This document shows positions 43,367-52,092 of a stretch of DNA of 64,000 nt, piece after piece (within the stretch, counting starts at the first letter, position 1; each line of letters begins with the position of its first letter). A model generated the notes under the pieces. That model worked only from the letters and a program-made list of their open reading frames with translations. It was not told the origin of the DNA and searched no databases. Source of the DNA: Pseudarthrobacter chlorophenolicus A6 (GTDB lineage: Bacteria > Actinomycetota > Actinomycetes > Actinomycetales > Micrococcaceae); contig NC_011886.1 of the NCBI RefSeq assembly GCF_000022025.1, positions 1,310,968-1,374,967 of the forward strand, read 5' to 3'. The translations under genes and the position numbers were made by a program.

Positions 43367-44707
43367 CTAACCCACGCGCTCGCGGCGGCCCAGGATGCCC
43401 TGCGGCCGGAACAAGAGGACAACGATCATGATGAACAAAGCTCCCACGTACTTGAGGTCGGCGGCGAGGCCGAACACGGTGGTCAGCTCCACGAAGATGC
43501 CGACGATGATGGAACCGATCAGGGCGCCGAAGACGGTTCCCAGGCCGCCGAGGGTCACACCGGCGAAGATGAGCAGCAGGATGGCCGAGCCCATGTCGAA
43601 GGTGACGCCCGGGCGGTAGTAGGCCCAGAGGATGCCGCCAAGGGAAGCGAGCATGCCGCCGGTAATCCACACCAGCCGGATGACGGCGTCCACGTCGATG
43701 CCGGACGCGGCAGCAAGGGCGGGATTGTCCGCCACTGCGCGGGTGGCCTTGCCCAGCCTGGTCTTCAGCAGCACGATGCCGATCAGGGCGATGACCACCG
43801 CGCTGATGCCCAGGGACCACAGGTTGTTCGGCGAAATGGAAACCGGACCGATCTGGACCTCGGGGCTTTGGGCGTACGGCAGCTGCTGGGTGGCGCCGCC
43901 GAAGTAGAACTGGATCACGTAGCGGACCGCGAGGGCCAGGCCGATGCTGACGATCATCATGGGGACCAGGCCCGTGCCGCGGCGGCGCAGTGGTCGCCAT
44001 AGCCCGCGGTCCTGGGCGTAGCCGAACAGGCCGCCGCCCACCAGTGACAGGATCAGGGACAGCCAGAACGGAAGCCCAATGGCGTTGAAGCCGAAGACCA
44101 GCACCGCGCCCAGGGTCACCATTTCGCCGTGGGCGAAGTTGGTGAGGCCGGTGGTGCCGAAGATCAGGGACAGGCCAACCGAGGCCAGGGCGAGGAGCAG
44201 GCCAAAGCTCAGGCCTGCCACCAGCCGGTTCAGGAGGTTCTGGCCGAAGTCCTGCTGCTGCACCACGATGCCCTTGCCGAACGCGAAGATCACCGACAGG
44301 TTGGAGGTCTGGCTGAACGTCACGTCGCGGGGGTTGTCCTGGCCGTCAGCCAGTTTGATGCCCTCGGGGAGCGTGGATTCATCCAGTTCCACTGTGTAGG
44401 TGCCCTGTTCCGGCACGCCGATGTTCCAGGCACCGTTGGCCGATGACTTGGCAGTGCCGGTGAAATCGCCCTTCTTTGCCGTTATGGTCACGTCCGCCAG
44501 GGGTGCGCGGGTGTCGTCACGGAGGAACCCGCTGATGTTGTTCTGGAAGGTCTGGTTCGACGGGGGTGTTGTCGGTGACGGGGAAGCGGCCTGGCTCGCC
44601 GGTCCGGCCACCAGGAGGATTGCGAAGATGGAAGCGCCGATGGCTCCCAACAGTCTCAGCAAACCGAGGCGCCTTCCGGCCCGCTGGCCTTGGGGTGTAC
44701 TTCTCAA
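43367..44707 (-). CDS. livH: LivH-type permease with N-terminal extracytoplasmic domain
   Basis: Fusion protein of 446 residues. The C-terminal ~300 residues form a LivH permease (GTTGLTNFAHGEMVTLGAV is the family loop, LGKATRAVADNPALAAASGID the ATPase-contact loop). Ahead of it lies a signal-like helix (about residues 16-40), a Pro/Ser linker and a beta-rich domain (about 57-140; ISGFLRDDTRAPLADVTITA, then NGAWNIGVPEQGTYTVELDE) resembling carboxypeptidase-regulatory-like or Ig-like folds. I choose TTG 44707 because GGAGG lies 8 nt upstream. The extra domain should face outside, perhaps meeting the binding protein. First gene of livHMGF. Confidence 0.88.
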   Translation of the reverse strand: MRSTPQGQRAGRRLGLLRLLGAIGASIFAILLVAGPASQAASPSPTTPPSNQTFQNNISGFLRDDTRAPLADVTITAKKGDFTGTAKSSANGAWNIGVPEQGTYTVELDESTLPEGIKLADGQDNPRDVTFSQTSNLSVIFAFGKGIVVQQQDFGQNLLNRLVAGLSFGLLLALASVGLSLIFGTTGLTNFAHGEMVTLGAVLVFGFNAIGLPFWLSLILSLVGGGLFGYAQDRGLWRPLRRRGTGLVPMMIVSIGLALAVRYVIQFYFGGATQQLPYAQSPEVQIGPVSISPNNLWSLGISAVVIALIGIVLLKTRLGKATRAVADNPALAAASGIDVDAVIRLVWITGGMLASLGGILWAYYRPGVTFDMGSAILLLIFAGVTLGGLGTVFGALIGSIIVGIFVELTTVFGLAADLKYVGALFIMIVVLLFRPQGILGRRERVG

Positions 44708-45109
44708 ATTGATAACCTCCACTTGGGGGCGGTCTAGGCCGCGCCATTGCAGCCGCTGCGAACGGTCGCAGGGTGGGGAAACTGCCATGACGCCCGACAC
44801 CCACAAGTGTGAGTTCCGTCACCCTGCTTGGCTTATGCTACAGCGCATAGGAACCGGTGAATGCCGTGGTCCAGGCCATATTGGTAGCGATCGGATAACA
44901 ACTGGGGGCCCCGCGTCTGCAATATGGCGCGGATCATGGGAAACAACCTTTGTTGAGTAGCGGTGTCTCCAGGACCGCGGCCCGCCCGCTGGCAGGTCAC
45001 GGTTGCATTGCAAGGAAGGGTGGCGGGAACTTTAGGAGCGCCGGCTACGTGGGAATTGGTAGCGTAAACCTTAAGATCCATCACACACCCAGCATGGAGG
45101 AATCCCGCA
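44708..45109. promoter_or_regulatory. Divergent spacer with CRP/GlxR-type site (44809-44824)
   Basis: 402-nt gap between livH (minus) and the Bax-inhibitor gene (plus). It contains TGTGA-GTTCCG-TCACC at 44809-44824, matching the same pattern as the site before the liv binding-protein gene, about 100 nt upstream of livH. A GGAGG lies at each gene's start. I see no convincing -35/-10 pair for either direction and no small gene. Confidence 0.5.
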
Positions 45110-46009
45110 ATGGCACTTGGCGGAAACCCGATCTTCAACGGAAAGAGCTTCCGTGGAGCCACCCAGGCACCGCCTGCCCCGCAGGGCTACAGCGGCGCCC
45201 CTTACGGTCAGCAGGCTTACGGCCAGCAGCCGTACGCCCAGGCGCCATATGGCCAGCAGACCTGGAACGCCCAGCCGCAGGGCATGACGGACAACCAGCT
45301 CCAGGACATGTACAACCAGCCGTCGGCGGGTCCGGCGGATACCGGGCGGATGACCTTTGACGACGTGATCGTCAAGACGGCTGCCTGCCTCGGCGTTGTC
45401 ATCCTCGGCGCGGCGGTAACCCTGACCGTTGGCCTGGGGCTGGCGTCGCTGCTCATGATTGTCGGCGCCCTCGGCGGCTTCGTCCTGGCCCTCGTCAACA
45501 CCTTCAAGAAGCAGCCTTCCCCTGCGCTGATTCTGGCCTACGCCGGCCTTGAGGGACTGTTCCTTGGCGGACTGACCCGCATCCTCGATACCCAGTACCC
45601 GGGCGTCGGCCTGCAGGCAGTGGTGGGCACCCTTTCCGTGTTTGCCGTCACCCTGCTGCTGTTCAAGAGCGGCAAGGTCCGCGCCACCCCCAAGGCCATG
45701 CGCTTCTTCATGATCGCCCTTGGCGGCTACGCCCTGTTCTCCGTGGTGAACCTGGTCATGATGCTGACCGGCGTCACCCAGGAGCCCTTCGGCCTGCGCA
45801 GCGGCGTGATTGGCGTTGTCATCGGCCTGCTGGCCATCGGCCTCGCTGCTTTCTCGCTGATCATGGACTTCACCAGCATTGAAGCCGGCGTACGCAGCGG
45901 CGCCCCGCAGCGCTTCTCCTGGACCGCGGCCTTCGGCCTGACGGTAACCCTGGTCTGGCTCTACGTGGAGATCATCCGCCTGCTGGCCATCCTCCGCGGC
46001 GACGACTAG
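45110..46009 (+). CDS. Bax inhibitor-1 / YccA family membrane protein
   Basis: Membrane protein of 299 residues. A cytoplasmic N-terminus of ~75 residues is rich in Gln, Tyr, Gly and Pro with near-repeats (GQQAYGQQPYAQAPYGQQ), then seven hydrophobic helices typical of the Bax inhibitor-1/YccA fold, including YAGLEGLFLGGLTRI and the C-terminal WTAAFGLTVTLVWLYVEIIRLL. Family members influence calcium leak or FtsH-type proteolysis; the role here is unknown. GGAGG lies 9 nt before ATG. A strong bidirectional terminator follows. Confidence 0.88.
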   Translation: MALGGNPIFNGKSFRGATQAPPAPQGYSGAPYGQQAYGQQPYAQAPYGQQTWNAQPQGMTDNQLQDMYNQPSAGPADTGRMTFDDVIVKTAACLGVVILGAAVTLTVGLGLASLLMIVGALGGFVLALVNTFKKQPSPALILAYAGLEGLFLGGLTRILDTQYPGVGLQAVVGTLSVFAVTLLLFKSGKVRATPKAMRFFMIALGGYALFSVVNLVMMLTGVTQEPFGLRSGVIGVVIGLLAIGLAAFSLIMDFTSIEAGVRSGAPQRFSWTAAFGLTVTLVWLYVEIIRLLAILRGDD

Positions 46010-46039
46010 CACCGAAGGCGGCGGCCGCCGTCGTCCGAT

Positions 46040-46089
46040 TCGTTAAACAGAACAGGCCCACCTTCCGGTGGGCCTGTTCTGTTTAACGA
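46040..46089. terminator. Bidirectional terminator, 23-bp perfect stem
   Basis: Arms 46040-46062 and 46067-46089 pair perfectly around TTCC. It lies between the Bax-inhibitor gene and the convergent galK; A- and T-rich stem bases support function both ways. Confidence 0.85.
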
Positions 46090-46120
46090 CTTCCCCGTGA
46101 CCGGCCTCCCGGTCAGATTG

Positions 46121-47308
46121 CTAGGCGACGCGCATGGCGCCCGCTGCCGGGGAGACAGTGAAGATGTCCGGTGCGGCATAGCCTGCCTCGGCGAAGGCAC
46201 GGACGACGGCGGCGCGCACCTTCGCTTCGGAAGCGACGGGGGTCAGGGCAATCGCCGCACCCCCGAAACCGCCTCCGGTCATCCGTGCTCCGATGGCTCC
46301 GTTGGCACGGGCGGTGTCCACCGCCAGGTCAAGCTCCGGGCAGGAGATCTCAAAGTCGTCCCGCATGGATGCGTGGCTGGCATCCAGCAGTGTGCCGATG
46401 GCAGCGGGCCCCTCGGCGGCCAGGCGCTCGACCGTCTGCAGCACGCGGTCGTTCTCCGTGACAACGTGGCGCACGCGCCGGAACGTCACCTCGTCCAGCA
46501 GCCCGCTGGCTTCCTCCAGGTCACCGACCTGGACGTCGCGCAGTGCCTTGACGCCCATGACCTCGGCGCCGAGTTCGCAGGATGCGCGGCGCGAGGCGTA
46601 CCCGCCGTCGGCGTGAGAGTGCGAGACCTTGGTGTCGATGACCAGCAGGACCAGCCCCGCGGGTTCCGTTTCGAACGGCACCAGGGTGGCGTTCTGGTCA
46701 CGGCAATCCAGGAAGACCGCGTGGCCCTTGGCGCCGCGAAGGGATGCGGACTGGTCCATGATGCCGGTGGGAGCCCCCACGAAGTCGTTTTCAGCCCGCT
46801 GCGTGGCCAGGACCATGTCCTGCGCTGCCAGGCCTGCGCCGGTGAGCTCGTTGAGGGCGGTGACCACCGCGCACTCGATCGCGTGTGACGAGGACAGGCC
46901 TGCGCCGAGCGGAACATCCGAGTCCAGCAGCAGGTCGATTCCGGGAACGTCAATGCCGCGCTCGCGGAGTGCCCACATCACGCCGAGGGGATACTTGGTC
47001 CACCCTTTGGCGGAGCCTGGCTCCAGGGCGTCGAGCGAGGCGGAAACCATGCCCTGGTCCCCGTACGTTGACAGCAGCCGAACCGTGGAGTCCTGGCGGA
47101 TGCCCACAGCCACCCGGGCAGTCCGGTCGATGGCGAAGGGCAGCACGAAGCCCTCGTTGTAGTCAGTGTGCTCACCGATCAGGTTGACCCTGCCCGGTGC
47201 CTGCCAGACGCCTGCCGGGGCGGCGCCGAACTCCCGGGTAAAGCGGGCAGCCAGGTCCTGTGTGCCTGGGACTGCTGAATCGGCGGTGGGGTGGGGTGCG
47301 GCGCTCAA
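46121..47308 (-). CDS. galK: Galactokinase
   Basis: GHMP-family kinase phosphorylating galactose at C1. The galactokinase signature GRVNLIGEHTDYNEGFVLP, the ATP-binding PLGAGLSSSHAIE and the C-terminal MTGGGFGGAAIAL are all present in 395 residues. The ATG overlaps the galT stop, so kinase and uridylyltransferase are translated together. With galM across the divergent spacer this gives most of the Leloir pathway; galE is not in the window. Confidence 0.96.
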   Translation of the reverse strand: MSAAPHPTADSAVPGTQDLAARFTREFGAAPAGVWQAPGRVNLIGEHTDYNEGFVLPFAIDRTARVAVGIRQDSTVRLLSTYGDQGMVSASLDALEPGSAKGWTKYPLGVMWALRERGIDVPGIDLLLDSDVPLGAGLSSSHAIECAVVTALNELTGAGLAAQDMVLATQRAENDFVGAPTGIMDQSASLRGAKGHAVFLDCRDQNATLVPFETEPAGLVLLVIDTKVSHSHADGGYASRRASCELGAEVMGVKALRDVQVGDLEEASGLLDEVTFRRVRHVVTENDRVLQTVERLAAEGPAAIGTLLDASHASMRDDFEISCPELDLAVDTARANGAIGARMTGGGFGGAAIALTPVASEAKVRAAVVRAFAEAGYAAPDIFTVSPAAGAMRVA

Positions 47309-48453
47309 GCGGGAACTCCTTGGGACGGAGCGGCCTCGGCGGCCGCGGTGGCAGGTGCCGGAACCGTTGCGCGCAGCCGCTCGGCCACGCTTTCCGGTGT
47401 GGTGTCGTTGATAAAGGCGCCCATGGCTGCCTCGGATCCGGCAAGGTATTTCAGCTTATCCGCAGCGCGACGGGGTGAGGTCAGCTGAAGGTGGAGGTAG
47501 CCGGAGGCGCGGAGTTCGGGCACCAGCGGAGCCTGGTGCCAGGCGGAGATGTACGGGGTGGGTGTGGGGTACAGGGCATCCAGGCGCTTCAGCAGGTCCA
47601 GGTAGACGTGGGCAAGCTCATCCTTCTCTTCCCCGCTCAAGGCCGCCAGGTCCGGAACATGGCGGTGGGGCACCAGGTGGATTTCCAGCGGCCAGCGGGC
47701 GGCGAACGGGACGTAGGCGCTGAAGTTCTCGCCTTCCATCACCATCCGGCTGCCGTCCTGCCGTTCTGCCTTGAGGAGGGAACCGGTCAGGGTTTCGCGG
47801 CCATCGTGCTTCTCGTAGTAGCGCTGGGCAGCCGAACCCAGCACACCCGCCCGGGGAGTGACGTAGGGGTAGGCGTAGATCTGGCCGTGCGGGTGGTGGA
47901 GGGTGACGCCAATGTCTGCGCCGCGGTTCTCGAAGGGAAACACCTGCTTAATGCCCGCCAGCGAGCTGAGCGCTTCCGTGCGCTGCGCCCAGGCCTCGAT
48001 CACCGTGCGGGAGCGGGTTTCGCTGAGGGTGCTGAAGGAGCCTGTGTGCTCGGGCGTGAACGACACCACCTCGCAGCGGCCGTAGGCCGGGCCCTTGGTT
48101 CCCCAGGCAGCGTTTTCCGGAACCGGGCCGAGTGCGGGGCCAAGCGACGGGAAGCGGTTCTCGAAGACCACCACGTCATAGTCGGCCGCGGGAATCTCGG
48201 ATGGGTTGCTGGGCGTCGTGGGGCAAATGGGGCACTGGTCCGCAGGCGGAAGGTGGGTGCGGGCCTGGCGGTGCGCCGCCACCGCCACCCATTCGTCCGT
48301 GAGGGCATCGAAGCGGACCTCACCGGGCTCGCCCCGGGGTGGCAGGCCGCGCTGGTCGGCGGGTCCTGCTGCCCGGGCCGCGTTGGTTCCCGGGTCGTCG
48401 AAATAGATCAGCTCCCGGCCGTCGGAGAGTCTGGTGCTGGTGATCGCTGTCAT
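47305..48453 (-). CDS. galT: Galactose-1-phosphate uridylyltransferase
   Basis: Transfers UMP between UDP-glucose and galactose-1-phosphate. The catalytic His-Pro-His is in LHHPHGQIYAYPYV, and the zinc-type CPICP lies near residue 93. HLVPHRHVPDLAAL and the C-terminal HLQLTSPRR are further family blocks. The 382 residues are normal. First gene of galTK, reading away from galM across a 100-nt AT-rich spacer that probably holds a shared operator. Confidence 0.95.
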   Translation of the reverse strand: MTAITSTRLSDGRELIYFDDPGTNAARAAGPADQRGLPPRGEPGEVRFDALTDEWVAVAAHRQARTHLPPADQCPICPTTPSNPSEIPAADYDVVVFENRFPSLGPALGPVPENAAWGTKGPAYGRCEVVSFTPEHTGSFSTLSETRSRTVIEAWAQRTEALSSLAGIKQVFPFENRGADIGVTLHHPHGQIYAYPYVTPRAGVLGSAAQRYYEKHDGRETLTGSLLKAERQDGSRMVMEGENFSAYVPFAARWPLEIHLVPHRHVPDLAALSGEEKDELAHVYLDLLKRLDALYPTPTPYISAWHQAPLVPELRASGYLHLQLTSPRRAADKLKYLAGSEAAMGAFINDTTPESVAERLRATVPAPATAAAEAAPSQGVPA

Positions 48454-48553
48454 GGAAGTATTTTCGCATGTTCAACCAAAAATGAATAGTTAAGAACAAA
48501 AAACAACATTCAGCGTTCTGCGCAGCTGCTGGCGCCGCGGTACGGTAAGGCGC
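48454..48553. promoter_or_regulatory. AT-rich divergent promoter region galT / galM
   Basis: This 100-nt spacer is strikingly AT-rich around 48470-48512. On the minus strand TGTTC and GAACA form inverted half-sites about 20 nt apart, a candidate operator for galTK. TACGGT (48541-48546) ends 7 nt before the galM ATG and is its probable -10 box. Confidence 0.45.
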
Positions 48554-49513
48554 ATGACCCAGTCTTCGTCCCACGACACATCCACCAGTCCGCAGCTGCG
48601 CGCCTTCGCCTCAGGGCGCCAGTATGAACTCCGCCGCGGCGACGCCGTGGCCGTCATCACCGAGCTCGCCGCCGGACTCCGCTCCTACAGCCGGGGCGGC
48701 GTGCTCCTGACCGAGACCTACGGCGACGACGTCATCCCGCCCGGGGGTGCAGGAATCACCCTGGCGCCCTGGGCGAACAGGGTGGAGGACGGCGCCTGGA
48801 TCCTGGACGGCAAAAAGCAGCAGCTGGACATCACCGAGGTATCCCGCAACAACGCCAGCCACGGCCTGCTCAGGAATGTGGGTTACACGCTGGTGGACGA
48901 ATCGCCATACTCCGTTTCCCTGGAAGCCACGGTCTTTCCGCAGCATGGGTACCCGTTCCTGGTGCGGCACCTCGTGCGGTACGAGCTGACCGCAGATTTG
49001 GGCCTCGCGGTCCGCCAGAGCCTGACCAACCATTCGGCAGCGGCAGCACCGTTTGTCCTCGGTGCGCACCCCTACCTGCGGCTGGGAGACACGCCTGCCG
49101 AAGAACTGGTCCTGACCGTCCAGGCCGACACCCAGCTCATCGCCGATGAACGGCTGATACCCCGCAGTTCCGCGCCCGTCGACGGCGACACCGACTTCCG
49201 CGCCGGCCGCACCATCGGCAACCTCAACGTCGACGTCGCACTCACCGGCCTCGGGTACGAGGATGGCAAGGCCCGCCACGTGCTGGCCGGTCCCGACGGC
49301 CGAAGCGTCAGCCTTTGGCAGGACGAATCCTGCCAGTACGTCCACGTCTTCGTCAGCACGGTCTACCCCGGCCGGAGCCGCGCGCTCGCCGTCGAGCCGA
49401 TGACCGGTCCGGCCAACGCCTTCAACTCCGGGGACGGCCTGCGCTGGCTGGAACCGGGGGAGTCCTTCGCCATGGAGTGGGGAATCGACTACCACGCCGC
49501 CTCAGGCGGTTAG
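48554..49513 (+). CDS. galM: Aldose 1-epimerase (galactose mutarotase)
   Basis: Interconverts alpha and beta anomers of aldoses, feeding GalK. Catalytic residues appear as the His in NNASHGLLRN, the His in LGAHPYLRLG and the Glu in AVEPMTGPANAF. ITLAPWANRVEDG is the substrate-loop block. The 319 residues fit. It is divergent from galTK, which supports the galactose role, and the start follows a -10 box by 7 nt, so the message is probably leaderless. Confidence 0.92.
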   Translation: MTQSSSHDTSTSPQLRAFASGRQYELRRGDAVAVITELAAGLRSYSRGGVLLTETYGDDVIPPGGAGITLAPWANRVEDGAWILDGKKQQLDITEVSRNNASHGLLRNVGYTLVDESPYSVSLEATVFPQHGYPFLVRHLVRYELTADLGLAVRQSLTNHSAAAAPFVLGAHPYLRLGDTPAEELVLTVQADTQLIADERLIPRSSAPVDGDTDFRAGRTIGNLNVDVALTGLGYEDGKARHVLAGPDGRSVSLWQDESCQYVHVFVSTVYPGRSRALAVEPMTGPANAFNSGDGLRWLEPGESFAMEWGIDYHAASGG

Positions 49514-49522
49514 AGTTTCCTT

Positions 49523-50842
49523 ATGACGCCCACCGCGGACGACGCCAGCCAGTCCAGGCCATCTCCAGCCCCCGCCACGGCAGCACCCCTCCGGGTCCTT
49601 ACCGACCGTGAGCTGGACCGGGACATCCCGTACGGTGTGCGCATTGCCGCGTCCTGGTCCTGGCGCCTCGGCCTCATCCTCCTGATGGCCGGCACGCTGA
49701 TCTGGCTGCTGAGCCACATCACCTTCCTCATCATCCCGGTCATGGTGGCGGCGCTCCTCGCAGGGCTGCTGAGCCCGGTCACGGCGTGGTTGAAGCGGCG
49801 CGGATTGCCCGCCGGCCTTGCCGTCGCCATCACGGTCCTCGGCTTTATTGCAGTGATCTCCGGTGCGCTGGCCCTGGTGGGCCGGCAGCTGGTGATCGGC
49901 TTCGGCGAACTGTGGCAGCAGGCGCTCGAAGGCGTGCGGCAGGTCCAGACGTGGCTCTCCGACGGGCCGCTGCACCTGACGGCGGCCCAGATCGACCAGT
50001 ACGTCAAGGAAGCCAGCGACGCACTGCAGAACAACAGCAGCAGCATCCTCAGCGGCGCCCTCTCGTTTGGCAGTACCGCCGGACACTTCGCCGCCGGTTT
50101 GCTCCTCGCCCTGTTCATCCTCATTTTCTTCCTGCTGGAGGGAGACCGGATCTGGGCGTTCCTGGTCAGGCTGCTTCCGCGGCGGGCGCGGGCCGCCGCC
50201 TTCGGCGCCGGCCGCAAGGGCTGGGCCTCCATGGTCAGTTATGCACGTATCCAGATGTTCGTTGCCGCGGTGGATGCGATCGGCATCGGTGTGGGCGCGG
50301 CGATCATTGGTGTCCCGCTGGCTCTTCCCCTGGGCGTGCTGGTGTTCCTGGGTTCCTTCATCCCGGTGGTGGGTGCCCTGGTGACCGGCGTGATTGCAGT
50401 ACTGCTGGCGTTGGTGGCCAACGGCCCCGTCAACGCACTCATCATGCTCGCCATCGTCCTTGCGGTCCAGCAGCTGGAAGGCCACATCCTGCAGCCGTTG
50501 GTCATGGGCAAGGCCGTTTCGCTCCACCCGGTGGCCGTCATCCTCAGCGTTGCCGCCGGATCCTACCTCGCCGGAATCCCGGGCGCACTGTTTTCGGTAC
50601 CCATCCTGGCCGTAGCAAACTCGGCCATTCGCTACATCGCCGCCAGAACATGGGAACATGAACAGATGCCGGTGGTTGCCGGGAGGCCCCTGACAGCTCC
50701 GGCTGGCGGGGACAACACCATAGAAGACGTCGACCCGCCGAAAGACGGAGAAGGCGACACGTCTGCCGGCACCACAGCTGAACACCGCGGTGCCCGCTCC
50801 GCCTCCCAACGGGGCGCCGGGGACGAACCTAGAGGAGAGTAG
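49523..50842 (+). CDS. AI-2E family transporter
   Basis: Membrane protein of the AI-2E/PerM superfamily, 439 residues. Hydrophobic pairs near residues 50-85 and 105-130 are followed by a soluble helical segment (about 135-185) and four or more further helices. PLALPLGVLVFLGSFIPVVGALVTG and QQLEGHILQPLVMGKAVSLHP are signature blocks. The C-terminal ~65 residues are polar and disordered. Substrate unknown; the family name comes from an autoinducer-2 exporter and should not be taken literally. TAGAGT (49511-49516), overlapping the galM stop, ends 6 nt before ATG. Confidence 0.9.
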   Translation: MTPTADDASQSRPSPAPATAAPLRVLTDRELDRDIPYGVRIAASWSWRLGLILLMAGTLIWLLSHITFLIIPVMVAALLAGLLSPVTAWLKRRGLPAGLAVAITVLGFIAVISGALALVGRQLVIGFGELWQQALEGVRQVQTWLSDGPLHLTAAQIDQYVKEASDALQNNSSSILSGALSFGSTAGHFAAGLLLALFILIFFLLEGDRIWAFLVRLLPRRARAAAFGAGRKGWASMVSYARIQMFVAAVDAIGIGVGAAIIGVPLALPLGVLVFLGSFIPVVGALVTGVIAVLLALVANGPVNALIMLAIVLAVQQLEGHILQPLVMGKAVSLHPVAVILSVAAGSYLAGIPGALFSVPILAVANSAIRYIAARTWEHEQMPVVAGRPLTAPAGGDNTIEDVDPPKDGEGDTSAGTTAEHRGARSASQRGAGDEPRGE

Positions 50843-50845
50843 TAC

Positions 50846-52084
50846 GTGAACATCCTGCAAACCCTTCCCGTCACGCTGGACGATGTCCTTGAGGCGCAGA
50901 AGCTGCTTGACGGGATTATTGCGCGCACTCCGGTGGAATCGTCCCGTGCGCTGGGCGCGCAGGTTGGCGGCGAGGTCTACTTCAAATGCGAGAACCTCCA
51001 GCGCGCAGGGTCCTTCAAGGTCCGCGGCGCCTATGTCCGCATGGCCCGCCTGTCCCCGGAAGAGAAGAAACGCGGCGTCGTGGCGGCATCTGCAGGCAAC
51101 CACGCGCAGGGCGTTGCAGTGGCGGCCAAAAGCCTGGGAATCAAGGCCCGCATCTACATGCCCCTTGGTGTTGCGCTGCCGAAGCTCGCCGCCACCCGCA
51201 GTCACGGTGCCGAAGTGATCCTCCACGGCCACAACGTGGACGAGGCGCTGGCCGAGGCCCAGCGGTACAGCAACGAAACCGGGACGGTCTTCGTCCACCC
51301 CTTCGACAACGTTGATGTGGTGGCGGGCCAGGGCACCGTTGGCCTGGAGATCCTCGAGCAGATCCCCAACGTGGACACCGTCCTGATGGGCGTGGGCGGT
51401 GGTGGCCTCCTGGCCGGGGTCGCCGTCGCCATTAAGGCCCGGGCCAAGGAACTCGGCCGGGACATCCGCATCATCGGGGTGCAGGCGGAAAACGCTGCCG
51501 CCTACCCTCCCTCCCTCGCCGCCGACGCCCTGGTGCCGCTGAAGAAGGTCTCCACCATGGCTGACGGCATCGCCGTGGGCCGGCCGGGCCAGCTGCCGTT
51601 CAGCATCATCCGCGAACTCGTGGATGACGTTGTGACGGTCAGCGAGGATTCGCTGGCCCGCGCGCTGATCTTCCTGCTGGAACGCGCCAAGATGGTGGTG
51701 GAGCCCGCCGGTGCCGTCGGCGTTGCTGCCCTTATGGACGGCAAGATCGAAAACCCGGGAAACACCGCCGTCGTACTGTCCGGCGGCAATATCGACCCCA
51801 TGCTGATGCTCAAGGTTATCCAGCGCGGCCTTTCCGCGGCCGGGCGGTACATGACCGTCCGCATGATGCTGGATGACCGTCCCGGTTCGCTGGCAACCAT
51901 CGCCAGGATCATCGCCGAAAACGATGCGAACGTTACCGGCCTGGACCACACCCGCGTGGGCGGCTCCATCAGCATGGGCGATGTTTCCATCACCGTGAAT
52001 TTGGAAACCAAGGGCCACCAGCACGGCGAGCAGGTCCTCAGTGCGTTGCGTGCCGAAGGATTCCAGCCCATCGTGGTGCACTAG
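50846..52084 (+). CDS. ilvA: Threonine ammonia-lyase
   Basis: PLP enzyme converting threonine to 2-oxobutyrate and ammonia, the first step toward isoleucine. The PLP lysine is Lys58 in AGSFKVRGAY; SAGNHAQGVA and the glycine loop GVGGGGLLAG bind the cofactor phosphate. A single C-terminal ACT-type domain (RMMLDDRPGSLATIARII) follows, making a 412-residue short form; the ACT domain suggests control by an amino acid. GTG 50846 has AGGAG about 8 nt upstream and lies 3 nt after the AI-2E gene. Confidence 0.94.
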   Translation: MNILQTLPVTLDDVLEAQKLLDGIIARTPVESSRALGAQVGGEVYFKCENLQRAGSFKVRGAYVRMARLSPEEKKRGVVAASAGNHAQGVAVAAKSLGIKARIYMPLGVALPKLAATRSHGAEVILHGHNVDEALAEAQRYSNETGTVFVHPFDNVDVVAGQGTVGLEILEQIPNVDTVLMGVGGGGLLAGVAVAIKARAKELGRDIRIIGVQAENAAAYPPSLAADALVPLKKVSTMADGIAVGRPGQLPFSIIRELVDDVVTVSEDSLARALIFLLERAKMVVEPAGAVGVAALMDGKIENPGNTAVVLSGGNIDPMLMLKVIQRGLSAAGRYMTVRMMLDDRPGSLATIARIIAENDANVTGLDHTRVGGSISMGDVSITVNLETKGHQHGEQVLSALRAEGFQPIVVH

Positions 52085-52092
52085 GAGCACGC

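Noticed and set aside
45205..45270. Possible tandem repeat or CRISPR-like array in the Bax inhibitor gene
   Set aside because: Only a few imperfect PYGQQ-type codon repeats within a coding sequence; no regular spacers.
49502..52090. 862-codon minus-strand frame opposite AI-2E and ilvA
   Set aside because: Same antisense composition pattern; both plus-strand genes have full catalytic or family motifs and ribosome sites.
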